Below are positions 1-5,501 of a stretch of DNA of 7,527 bases, piece by piece (position 1 is the stretch's first letter; every line of letters begins with the position of its first letter). Source of the DNA: Rugosimonospora sp036494675 (GTDB lineage Bacteria; Actinomycetota; Actinomycetes; Mycobacteriales; Micromonosporaceae); contig DASXOA010000477.1 of assembly GCA_036494675.1 (NCBI GenBank), forward strand, positions 1 through 7,527. Reading direction: 5' to 3'. The notes beneath the pieces are model-generated. The model was not told the DNA's origin and did no database searches. It saw only the letters and a program-made list of their open reading frames with translations. A program made the translations under genes and the position numbers.

Positions 1-99
1 GGCGACCCAGCGGCCGGTGACCCGACGGCCGGCGACCCGACGGCCGGCGACCCGACGGCCGGTGACCCGACGGCCGGCGACCCAGCGGCTGGCGACCCG
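1..99. repeat. 15-bp tandem repeat at left edge
   Basis: Six complete 15-bp units and part of a seventh follow the pattern ggYgacccRRcggcY with no spacers, and the array is cut by the window edge. Units differ only at a few positions (ggc/ggt, ccgacg/ccagcg, gcc/gct). Because 15 is a multiple of three, the array encodes a five-residue repeat in every frame. It reads G-S-P-A-V on the minus strand and G-D-P-T-A in forward frame 1. In both of these frames the ggc/ggt and gcc/gct differences are silent, which suggests the array is translated and lies inside a gene. Confidence 0.9.
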
Positions 100-167
100 G
101 CGTCGCCGCCGGCCCGAACCCGTGTACGAGCCTCGGCCGCACCGGCCGGAGTGACGAAGACCCCCAT
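1..167 (-). CDS. 5' end of a leftward gene with GSPAV repeats (partial, unknown function)
   Basis: An ATG on the minus strand at 167 is followed by 55 open codons running off the left edge. Upstream on that strand is GGAGGGAGG, eight bases before the ATG, the best Shine-Dalgarno match in the window; this chose the strand and start. The protein opens MGVFVTPAGAAEARTRVRAG and then becomes a G-S-P-A-V pentapeptide repeat. Third positions outside the repeat are only about 74% G/C, lower than in the confident genes here. No domain is visible and I do not recognise the gene. The alternatives are a forward-strand protein tail in frame 1 (stop at 289-291) or frame 2 (stop at 152-154). Frame 1 explains the silent repeat variation equally well, so the strand call rests mainly on the ribosome binding site. 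Confidence 0.45.
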   Translation of the reverse strand, partial: MGVFVTPAGAAEARTRVRAGGDAGSPAAGSPAVGSPAVGSPAVGSPAVGSPAAGS

Positions 168-554
168 GGCGACGACCTCCCTCCACGGACCGCGACGCGT
201 GCCGCCCCGAAGAGCGCACGGGTCGCCTGAGCTAACGCGGCATAGCGCCTCATACCGCATGAATGAGACTGAACGGTGTGTATCAGCGTAAGACAGGCCG
301 AGACTAGCCTTGAGAAGTACTCCATCGGACATTAATCGCAAACAAGGTGATTCCGGAATCCGTCTCCGCTTTCCGGCGCGCGTCCAGCGGGCTCCGGTTG
401 AGGCGGGCATGCCTCGCAGCATCGGCGAGCACCTCCGGTCACGGGGCTCGCCAGCCATCCGAGCCGTTTCGTGCTCAGCGGCGACCGTTCCATTGCGGTG
501 CTTTAGTATGGAGATGACCGATTTGATGGCGTAGTTGCACATGGGGCCTGAGCG
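168..554. other. AT-richer intergenic region, no convincing gene
   Basis: Roughly 390 bases lie between the leftward partial gene and the first rightward ORF. The forward ORF at 310-534 has poor third-position bias and no ribosome binding site. Candidate control elements are a perfect 12-bp palindrome GATTCCGGAATC at 349-360 and a -10-like TAGTAT at 504-509, which has no matching -35 but sits about 45 bases before the ATG at 555. A TTGAGA at 310-315 is 17 bases from TAATCG at 333-338, a weak promoter-like pair. If the left gene runs leftward, this region should hold divergent promoters. I see no tRNA or other RNA gene in it. Confidence 0.6.
349..360. promoter_or_regulatory. 12-bp perfect palindrome, possible operator
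   Basis: GATTCCGGAATC reads the same on both strands and lies in the AT-richer gap between the leftward gene and the glycosyltransferase block. Perfect 12-bp palindromes are typical dimeric repressor sites. One can also occur by chance, and no second copy is visible nearby. Confidence 0.25.
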
Positions 555-698
555 ATGACCGACTACGACGGAGAACTGGGCGCCTGTCCGGGGAGGCAGG
601 GGGGCGAGAGCCTGCCGACGTTCGCGTGCCGGACGCTCGCCCACGGCCGGAAGACGCGCGCCGCCTCCCGACCGACCGGGATGGACGACGCGTCGTGA
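555..698 (+). CDS. Candidate 47-aa small ORF overlapping the glycosyltransferase start
   Basis: ATG at 555 opens a 47-residue frame (begins MTDYDGELGACPGRQGGESL, ends MDDASS) whose TGA at 696-698 overlaps a GTG at 695-697 that can start the glycosyltransferase. This GTGA arrangement is typical of translational coupling. About 91% of its third positions are G or C, against about 75% for the glycosyltransferase frame where the two overlap (626-697), so the base bias favours this frame there. The ribosome binding site is weak (GGGG at 543-546). There is no membrane segment and no recognised domain; it contains two Cys. It could be a real small protein, a leader ORF that sets translation of the downstream gene, or a chance frame. 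Confidence 0.4.
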   Translation: MTDYDGELGACPGRQGGESLPTFACRTLAHGRKTRAASRPTGMDDAS

Positions 699-2104
699 GC
701 GCCGACGTCCTGCTCGGCGTGGCACAGGGCCTCGCGCTGACCATCAGCGTCGGAGTCGTCACCTACGTGGCCTTCACCGTGGTGCCGTACCTGCGTGACC
801 GGCCCCACCCGGCCGGCGACCCGGCGGAGTACGGCTGGCACTTCCTCATGCCCTGTTGCGACGAGGAATCCGTCATCGGCGACGCCCTCGCCCACCTGCG
901 CGCCGCGTTCCCGACGGCGCACGTCTGGGTGATCGACGACGGGTCCCGGGACGCGACCGCCCCGATCGTCGCGCGGATCGCCCGGCGCGATCCGGGAGTG
1001 CATCTGGTCCGCAGGATCGAGCCGAACGCCCGTACCGGCAAGGGCGACGCGCTGGGCGCCGGCTACCGGGCGCTGTGCGGCCGGCTCGGAGACCGGGTCG
1101 ACGCGACGCGGACCATCGTCGGGGTGATCGACGCCGGCGCGCGGCCGGCACCCGGCTGCCTGGCCACGTGCGCCGGCGACCACCTGTTCGGCAACCCCGA
1201 GGTGGGCGGGGTGCAGATCGACGTGTGGATGTCCAACCGCGACCAGCGCCACCCGTTGCCCGGGCGCGGCCGCTGGGCCAACCTGTTCGGGCACACCCTC
1301 GTGCGGCTGCAGGACCTGGAGTCCCGCGCGCCGATCGCGGCGACCCAGATCGGCCGGCGCACGACGGGCACCGCCGGACTCGGCGGCAACGGCCAGTTCA
1401 CCCGCCTGTCCGCGCTGAAGAAGGTGGCCCACGGCACCGGTGGGCCGTGGCGCGGTTCCCTGCTGGAGGATTCCGAGATCGGGGTGCAACTGCTGCTGGC
1501 CGGCTACCGCGTGGAGTACACCCGACAGACCTACGTCGTCCAGGAGGGGCTGCCGAGCCTGCGTCGCCTGCTTGCCCGGCACACCCGGTGGGGCCAGGGA
1601 ACCATGCGGTGCATCCGTTACCTGCCCCGCGTGTGGCGGTCCCCGTCCGTCTCGACGCTGGACGCGGCGGAGGTGCTCTACTCCCTGGTGCGGCCGTGGT
1701 TGCAGTTGCTGGCCAGCCTGGCGTATCCGCTGCCGTGGCTGCTGCTCGCGAGCGAGACGGTCCGGCAACCGTCCGTCGTCGCGGACTGGTTCATCCACGG
1801 TCCCGGGTGGATCCTCTTCGCGCTGTCCGGCGCGTTCGGGCTGATGCCCTTCGTCGTCTGGGGTCCGGCGTACCGCGGCGTGTGCGAGCCCAACACCAGC
1901 AGGCGCACCGCGTTCGGACTCGGGCTGGCCTACGCGGTGTACGTCTACCTGTGCTACGTCACCTCGTGGCGGGCGGTCGTGCGCGTCGTGCTGCGCCGCG
2001 ACGACTCGGCGAAGACCCGCCGCGATCGGGAGGAGCCCGCCACCCAGCCTGCCCAGGCTGCCCAAGCGCCGGTGCGGCCGGCGGTGACCACAACGGTCCC
2101 CTGA
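695..2104 (+). CDS. Membrane glycosyltransferase, family 2 (polysaccharide-synthase-like)
   Basis: 469 residues from GTG 695; a GTG at 626 would add 23 basic, low-complexity residues. I prefer 695 because of the GTGA overlap with the preceding ORF. A membrane segment lies at about residues 4-30, followed by a cytosolic GT-A domain and three or four C-terminal membrane segments (about 330-440). Visible motifs are VIDDGSRDAT (DD at 81-82, nucleotide-sugar binding), VIDAGARP (146-151, the DxD position), GLGGNGQF, LLEDSEIG (ED at 258-259, catalytic-base position) and RHTRW (295-299, the QxxRW position). Family 2 enzymes of this shape transfer sugars from a nucleotide donor on the cytosolic face and may extrude the polymer. 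The second Asp of DxD is Gly and the Gln of QxxRW is Arg, so activity or specificity may differ. Donor and product cannot be told from sequence. The C-terminal tail is Ala/Pro/Gln-rich. Confidence 0.88.
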   Translation: MSADVLLGVAQGLALTISVGVVTYVAFTVVPYLRDRPHPAGDPAEYGWHFLMPCCDEESVIGDALAHLRAAFPTAHVWVIDDGSRDATAPIVARIARRDPGVHLVRRIEPNARTGKGDALGAGYRALCGRLGDRVDATRTIVGVIDAGARPAPGCLATCAGDHLFGNPEVGGVQIDVWMSNRDQRHPLPGRGRWANLFGHTLVRLQDLESRAPIAATQIGRRTTGTAGLGGNGQFTRLSALKKVAHGTGGPWRGSLLEDSEIGVQLLLAGYRVEYTRQTYVVQEGLPSLRRLLARHTRWGQGTMRCIRYLPRVWRSPSVSTLDAAEVLYSLVRPWLQLLASLAYPLPWLLLASETVRQPSVVADWFIHGPGWILFALSGAFGLMPFVVWGPAYRGVCEPNTSRRTAFGLGLAYAVYVYLCYVTSWRAVVRVVLRRDDSAKTRRDREEPATQPAQAAQAPVRPAVTTTVP

Positions 2105-2135
2105 CGGTCCGCACCACCCGTCGCCGGGTTCCGCG

Positions 2136-2558
2136 TCACAGACCCAGCGGCTCCGGGTTGGCGGCCAGCGCCCGGAACCGCTCGCCCGGATCGGCGACCA
2201 GCCGGCGCTCGCGCAGGTCGAGCAGGCCGCCGACACCGGTCAGCGAGGCGACCGGGTCCCCGTCGGGGCGGCGGTACTCCTGCTCGATACGGAAGGTCTT
2301 GCCCGTGCCCCACCCGAACCCGCAGGACACGTCGACCTCGTCCCCGCCGCGCAGCTCACGCAGGTACCGCAGGGTGACTTCGAGTGCCACCGGCCCGACC
2401 CCCTCCGCGATCAGCCCGGCCTGCGAGATGCCCGCCGCGCGCAGGCACTCCCATCGCGCGTGCTCGCCGTACTGCAGGTACACCGCCTGGTTCAGGTGGC
2501 CCTGCGTGTCGAGTTCGTACCCCCGCACCGTGATGCGCACCTGGAACACGTCTGCCAT
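2136..2558 (-). CDS. Hotdog-fold acyl-CoA thioesterase (4HBT family)
   Basis: 140 residues from ATG 2558, a normal length for single-domain 4-hydroxybenzoyl-CoA/YbgC-type thioesterases. The N-terminal signature is intact: GYELDTQGHLN at residues 13-23, with Asp17 at the catalytic position, then AVYLQYGEHARWECL (25-39), the start of the long hotdog helix. The rest matches the expected strands (VTLRYLREL, DEVDVSCGF, FRIEQEYRR). Such enzymes hydrolyse acyl-CoA or acyl-carrier thioesters in the cytoplasm; the acyl substrate is not predictable. The frame is open upstream to 2684, but that part is unlike the family and lacks a ribosome binding site, so the start at the conserved N-terminus is chosen. 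It converges on the glycosyltransferase with 31 bases between stops and diverges from the PI-PLC gene. No functional link to either is evident. Confidence 0.88.
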   Translation of the reverse strand: MADVFQVRITVRGYELDTQGHLNQAVYLQYGEHARWECLRAAGISQAGLIAEGVGPVALEVTLRYLRELRGGDEVDVSCGFGWGTGKTFRIEQEYRRPDGDPVASLTGVGGLLDLRERRLVADPGERFRALAANPEPLGL

Positions 2559-2565
2559 GGCCGAC

Positions 2566-2571
2566 AGCTTA
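2566..2571 (-). promoter_or_regulatory. Candidate -10 for a leaderless thioesterase mRNA
   Basis: On the minus strand TAAGCT (TAnnnT) ends exactly seven bases before the ATG at 2558, and no Shine-Dalgarno sequence is visible. This spacing is what is expected when transcription starts at the A of the start codon, which is common in actinobacteria. No -35 is recognisable. Confidence 0.35.
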
Positions 2572-2631
2572 TTGCCGGCATGACCGGGGGCGCCGGGAGC
2601 TACCCGACGCGCGGGATTCACCGCGCGGTCG

Positions 2632-2676
2632 TTGACGTCGCCGCGCGTGGATGGCATAGATGTGCATGGCATAGAT
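2632..2676 (+). promoter_or_regulatory. Direct repeat and promoter-like elements before the PI-PLC gene
   Basis: ATGGCATAGAT occurs at 2651-2661 and again at 2666-2676, a 15-bp period. A good -35 (TTGACG, 2632-2637) lies 17 bases before CATAGA in the first copy, which is a poor -10 by itself. GATGTG (2659-2664) and CACATC (2684-2689) also form an inverted pair around the second copy, which itself contains CATA-ga-TATG. The arrangement suggests two binding sites for a regulator overlapping the PI-PLC promoter; the regulator is unknown. Confidence 0.35.
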
Positions 2677-2717
2677 ATGGCCACACATCATCAGCTCTGC
2701 TCCGGTTGGAGGCCGTC

Positions 2718-4202
2718 GTGGCAGCAACGCGTCCGGTACACGGGAAACGGTGGAGAGCGGCGGTGGTCGCGCTCGGCGCCACGCTCACCCTGATCGGCAG
2801 CGCGGTTCTCGCCCCACCGGCGTCCGCCCGAACGAGCGCCGCCCTGCCCGGTGACAACCTGAGCTTCGCCTCGGCGGTCTTCCGGGCCACGCACAACAGC
2901 TACTCGGGAAACCTGGACGGCGGCAAGGGCTCCATCGTCAGCCAACTCGACAGCGGCGTGCGGTTCATCGAGTTCGACATCCATGACAACGGGTACGCGA
3001 CCAATCACGACTACTCGATCGGCCACGACTCCCCCGGCAACCTGGTGGACCACAGCGGCGGCAACCCCGCCTCCAACCTGCTGCGCGACTGGCTTGAGAC
3101 GGTGTCGACGTGGTCGGCGGCGCACCCGACGGCCGCCCCGCTGCTGGTCATGCTCGACCTCAAGGACGATCTGACGGACAACACCTCGTTCACGGCCGGC
3201 AACCTGGCGGCGCTGAACACGGAGTTGAGCGGCGTGTTCGGATCGCGGCTGCTGACCGCCAAGGACGTGCCGGGTGCGCTGGGTACGATCGGCTCGCTGC
3301 GCGGCCGGGTGCTGTCCCTGCTCTCCGGCGACGCGGGCACGCGCACCGCGTACAAGGAGGACACCGGGTACAACCCCGCCGTCGCCATCAACGCGCACGG
3401 CCAGGTCGTCGAGGTGCACGACTCCGGCTCCGGCGCGCTCTGGTACTGGAGCGGCACGTACGGCGCCGACGGCCGGATCACCTGGCTGCGACACGGCCAG
3501 TACGACTCGGGAGCCACGCCGGCGGTCGCGCTCAACAACAACGGGCAGGTCGTGGAGGTACACAAGTCCCAGAGCGCGAGCACCCTCTGGTACCACGTGG
3601 GGCAGTTGGGCGCCGACGGCGAGATCACCTGGTCGCCCAGCAAGCAGTACGACAACGGGGTCACCCCGACGGTCAGCTTCGTCAACGGGAGCAGTACCGC
3701 CGTGCACGAGATCCACCGCAGCCAGTCGAACAGCCAGAACTGGGACTGGGACGGCACGCTGAACGCCAGCGCGCTCACCGTCACCTGGAACAGCGCGACG
3801 CACGGCACGACCTCGGACGCGCTGTACGCCAAGGCGACCTCGACCCAGGGCAGCATGCGGGTGACCGTGTCGACCGGCGCCGACGGTGCCGCTCCGGCGC
3901 AGACCCTGCACTACTCGACCGACCGCATCGCCTCCGACCGCATCCGGTACCCCCAGGTCGCTTTCGACGAGTACCAGGACGGCGATTCCGCCGCGCTCCA
4001 GGAGGGCTCCCTGTTCTACGCCGCGACCGCCACCGACACCGCGTTCATCACCTCGGCGCGGCAGGGTGGCCACATCGTGCGCGGCTGGGACTTCGACAGC
4101 GCGAGCGACGCGACGAGCCCGCTGGCGAACTACCCGGCGACGAACCATCCGAACGACGCCTGGTACGTGAGCATGGTGACCCAGGCCGGCGCCGTCAGCT
4201 GA
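2718..4202 (+). CDS. Secreted PI-PLC X-domain protein with inserted repeat module
   Basis: 494 residues from GTG 2718, chosen because GGAGG (2708-2712) lies five bases upstream and a clean signal peptide follows: basic RPVHGKRWR, a hydrophobic core at about 14-32, and PPASA with likely cleavage after Ala37. Longer in-frame starts lack these. The mature protein begins a phosphatidylinositol-specific phospholipase C X domain: RATHNSY with His59-Asn60, FIEFDIHD with Glu85 and Asp87, SIGHDSPG with His103, and VMLDLKDD with Asp147. The two His match the general base/acid pair. Asn60, Glu85, Asp87 and perhaps Asp147 occupy the calcium-ligand places of calcium-dependent PLCs. Residues ~218-362 are three repeats (GQVVEVH, LWY, GADG.ITW). 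Barrel-like sequence then resumes (QVAFDEYQDGD, HIVRGWDFDS) to the end. It probably acts outside the cell on inositol phospholipids or related phosphodiesters; the true substrate is unproven. Confidence 0.87.
   Translation: MAATRPVHGKRWRAAVVALGATLTLIGSAVLAPPASARTSAALPGDNLSFASAVFRATHNSYSGNLDGGKGSIVSQLDSGVRFIEFDIHDNGYATNHDYSIGHDSPGNLVDHSGGNPASNLLRDWLETVSTWSAAHPTAAPLLVMLDLKDDLTDNTSFTAGNLAALNTELSGVFGSRLLTAKDVPGALGTIGSLRGRVLSLLSGDAGTRTAYKEDTGYNPAVAINAHGQVVEVHDSGSGALWYWSGTYGADGRITWLRHGQYDSGATPAVALNNNGQVVEVHKSQSASTLWYHVGQLGADGEITWSPSKQYDNGVTPTVSFVNGSSTAVHEIHRSQSNSQNWDWDGTLNASALTVTWNSATHGTTSDALYAKATSTQGSMRVTVSTGADGAAPAQTLHYSTDRIASDRIRYPQVAFDEYQDGDSAALQEGSLFYAATATDTAFITSARQGGHIVRGWDFDSASDATSPLANYPATNHPNDAWYVSMVTQAGAVS
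3369..3806 (+). repeat. Three protein repeats of ~45-49 residues inside the PI-PLC protein
   Basis: Repeats start at Tyr218, Tyr262 and Tyr311 of the protein. The shared pattern is Y-(N/D)-x-G-x-T-P-(A/T)-V, then GQVVEVH, LWY and GADG-x-ITW. The first two are close; the third is degenerate (EIHRSQS, WDW, LTVTW). The pattern resembles beta-propeller or lectin-like blades, which would suit ligand or surface binding, but the fold is inferred from pattern only. Confidence 0.75.
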
Positions 4203-4214
4203 GCACCGTTCCGG

Positions 4215-4247
4215 GGCCCCCGACCGGCGCATGCCCGGTCGGGGGCC
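4215..4247 (+). terminator. Strong hairpin terminator after the PI-PLC gene
   Basis: A perfect 13-bp inverted repeat, GGCCCCCGACCGG and CCGGTCGGGGGCC, encloses a 7-base loop and begins 12 bases after the PI-PLC stop. There is no T-tract, as is usual for actinobacterial terminators. It separates the PI-PLC gene from the following transcription unit. Confidence 0.8.
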
Positions 4248-4305
4248 GTGCCGCGTGGGGGCCCCGCCGCATGGAGACCGGCCGCGGGGAAGCGCCAATT
4301 CGGAC

Positions 4306-4344
4306 TGTGGCGGACCTGAGAGGGTTAGAATTCCGCCATATCAT
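4306..4344 (+). promoter_or_regulatory. Promoter with overlapping inverted repeat before the 50-aa gene
   Basis: CTGAGA (4316-4321, 4/6 to the -35 consensus) and TATCAT (4339-4344, 5/6 to the -10 consensus) are exactly 17 bases apart. Transcription would start near 4351, just before the ribosome binding site at 4356 and the ATG at 4367. The spacer and -35 lie between the arms of an inverted repeat, TGGCGGA (4308-4314) and TCCGCCA (4332-4338), which extends to nine pairs with one G-T. That is a plausible repressor site. A second -10-like TAGAAT lies at 4326-4331. Confidence 0.5.
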
Positions 4345-4366
4345 GCGATTTGCCCGAAGGGGTGTC

Positions 4367-4519
4367 ATGTCTCGCCAGACGTCGCGACCGCCGAGCGTGG
4401 AGACGCCGGCGCAACGCCGCACGGCCGGCGCTCCGCCCGCCGGCCACCCTGACCGCACGGCGACCGTGACCGCCACCGAGACCACCCGGCAACTCATCGA
4501 TCTCCTGAGCGAGGGATGA
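4367..4519 (+). CDS. Small 50-aa protein of unknown function
   Basis: ATG 4367 is preceded by GAAGGGG (4356-4362) at good spacing and by a plausible promoter. The frame has about 84% G/C at third positions. The protein is hydrophilic, with a basic, Pro/Ala/Arg-rich first half and a Thr-rich stretch leading to TRQLIDLLSEG, a likely short amphipathic helix. It has no Cys, signal peptide or membrane segment, and I recognise no family. An in-frame ATG at 4343 overlaps the predicted -10, so it was not chosen. The stop overlaps an ATG (ATGA, 4516-4519) opening a 24-codon frame that ends at 4590, just inside the TMEM175 start at 4584. Co-translation with the channel gene is therefore possible. Whether the protein partners with the channel is unknown. 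Confidence 0.55.
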   Translation: MSRQTSRPPSVETPAQRRTAGAPPAGHPDRTATVTATETTRQLIDLLSEG

Positions 4520-4583
4520 CCGCGGCGTCCGGTCCGCGGGCACGCCGATCCGCTCCGACGAACGCCACGCCAGGGCGGCCCGG

Positions 4584-5288
4584 GTGCTGAACCGGCTCCG
4601 GAAGGTCGTGGCGAGCTTCGCGCCCCGGCGCACCGGAGCCGGGCAGGCGTTCGGCGTCCCCCGCGACGCCACGCGGACCGTCGCGTTCAGCGACGCGGTG
4701 TTCGCGATCGCCGTCACCCTGCTCGTACTGGAGATCCATCCGCCGCAGAACAGCCGGCACCTGCTCCACGGCCTTGCCGCGCTCTGGCCGTCCTACCTGG
4801 CCTATGTCATCACGTTCCTGCTGATCGGGAACGTGTGGGCCAACCACCACGTCATGTTCGACCACATCCACGCCGCCGACCGCGCGGTGCTGCTGCTCAA
4901 CACCCTGCTGTTGATGGACATCGCGTTCCTGCCGTTCGCCGCGTCGGTCCTGGCCGGAGCGTTCCGGGCCGGACACGGGCAGCGCACCGCCGTCGTGTTC
5001 TACGGCATCGCCCTGGAACTCGCCCCCATCTTCTTCAACATCATCTGGGAGTACGCCCGCCGCGATCGCCGGCTGATCGACCCCGGCACCGACACGGCGG
5101 CCGCGACGGCCATCAGCCGGCGCTACCGGCTCGCCCTCGCCTGGATCGGCACCGGCACCGTGCTGGGCGGCCTGCTGCCCATCCTCGGCGTGGTGGTGAT
5201 CGCCGCGTTCATCCTGTCGTACTGGCTGCCCATCCAGGGTGAGGTCGCCAGCATGGCCGGGCACGGCGACGCCGACCCTCCGGGATGA
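4584..5288 (+). CDS. TMEM175-family potassium channel (DUF1211)
   Basis: 234 residues from GTG 4584, the first start after the in-frame stop at 4506-4508. AGGGCGG (4572-4578) is a modest ribosome binding site. The family signature FSDAVFAIAVTLLVLEI is at about residues 35-51. In bacterial TMEM175 channels this first helix lines the pore and carries the FSD motif. Further membrane segments lie near residues 65-88, 102-122, 136-155 and a long hydrophobic span at 180-215 that can hold two helices, giving the usual six. The length fits bacterial members, with a ~30-residue basic N-terminal extension before the first helix, so a later start is possible. The protein should form a potassium-selective channel in the cytoplasmic membrane, setting membrane potential or K+ release. 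Its TGA overlaps the next ORF's ATG. Confidence 0.88.
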   Translation: MLNRLRKVVASFAPRRTGAGQAFGVPRDATRTVAFSDAVFAIAVTLLVLEIHPPQNSRHLLHGLAALWPSYLAYVITFLLIGNVWANHHVMFDHIHAADRAVLLLNTLLLMDIAFLPFAASVLAGAFRAGHGQRTAVVFYGIALELAPIFFNIIWEYARRDRRLIDPGTDTAAATAISRRYRLALAWIGTGTVLGGLLPILGVVVIAAFILSYWLPIQGEVASMAGHGDADPPG

Positions 5289-5497
5289 GCGCCGACCACC
5301 CGCCACCGGCACCGCCCGAATACCGGGTGAACGTTCGGTCCCCGGCACGCGAGGACTTCGCGTACCTGCCCAGACCCGGCTTCTCCCCGGGCGAGCCGGG
5401 CGGAACCGGGGTAGCGTCCGGACTGACCGGAGGTCCCTCCCGCGGCGGGTGCCGTGGCTCGGCCGATGATCTGCCTATCCCGTCGCACCGCTGGTAG
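5285..5497 (+). CDS. Candidate 70-aa Pro/Gly-rich ORF between channel and treZ
   Basis: The ATG overlaps the TMEM175 stop (ATGA) and the TAG ends four bases before the treZ ATG, so it tiles the gap almost exactly. The product is Pro/Gly/Arg-rich, begins MSADHPPPAPPEYRVNVRSP, has one Cys, and shows no membrane segment or known domain. Third-position G/C is about 79%, below its neighbours, and the second half looks least coding. The same stretch holds GTAGCG (5411-5416) and GGAGGT (5429-5434), so it may instead be an intergenic treZ control region. Coding status is unsettled. Confidence 0.35.
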   Translation: MSADHPPPAPPEYRVNVRSPAREDFAYLPRPGFSPGEPGGTGVASGLTGGPSRGGCRGSADDLPIPSHRW

Positions 5498-5501
5498 GGA
5501 C

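Noticed and set aside
1..99. Possible CRISPR array
   Set aside because: The repeats are 15 bp, directly contiguous and without spacers; this is a simple coding tandem repeat.
310..534. 74-codon forward ORF with TTG start
   Set aside because: It has no ribosome binding site, many A/T third positions unlike the neighbouring genes, and no recognisable feature.
563..2236. Long minus-strand open frame opposite the glycosyltransferase
   Set aside because: It is a high-GC shadow: its product is low-complexity Arg/Gly/Pro/Val-rich with no domain, while the forward frame has clear enzyme motifs.
2616..2637. Possible PhoP box (ATTCACC) upstream of the phospholipase gene
   Set aside because: Only one half-unit matches; the unit 11 bases later (GGTCGTT) agrees poorly, so the required direct repeat is absent.
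2559..2684. N-terminal extension of the thioesterase
   Set aside because: The added residues are not family-like, have no ribosome binding site, and cover the divergent promoter region.
2460..2717. Upstream extension of the PI-PLC frame
   Set aside because: It would bury the signal peptide inside the protein and overlap the thioesterase gene; GTG 2718 has a good ribosome binding site.
2691..4298. Long minus-strand open frame opposite the PI-PLC gene
   Set aside because: It is antisense to a gene with a signal peptide, ribosome binding site and catalytic motifs, and its composition is that of a complement shadow.
4516..4590. 24-codon ORF (begins MTAASGP) as a separate gene
   Set aside because: It is too short and compositionally unremarkable to call as a protein; kept only as a possible translational-coupling frame.
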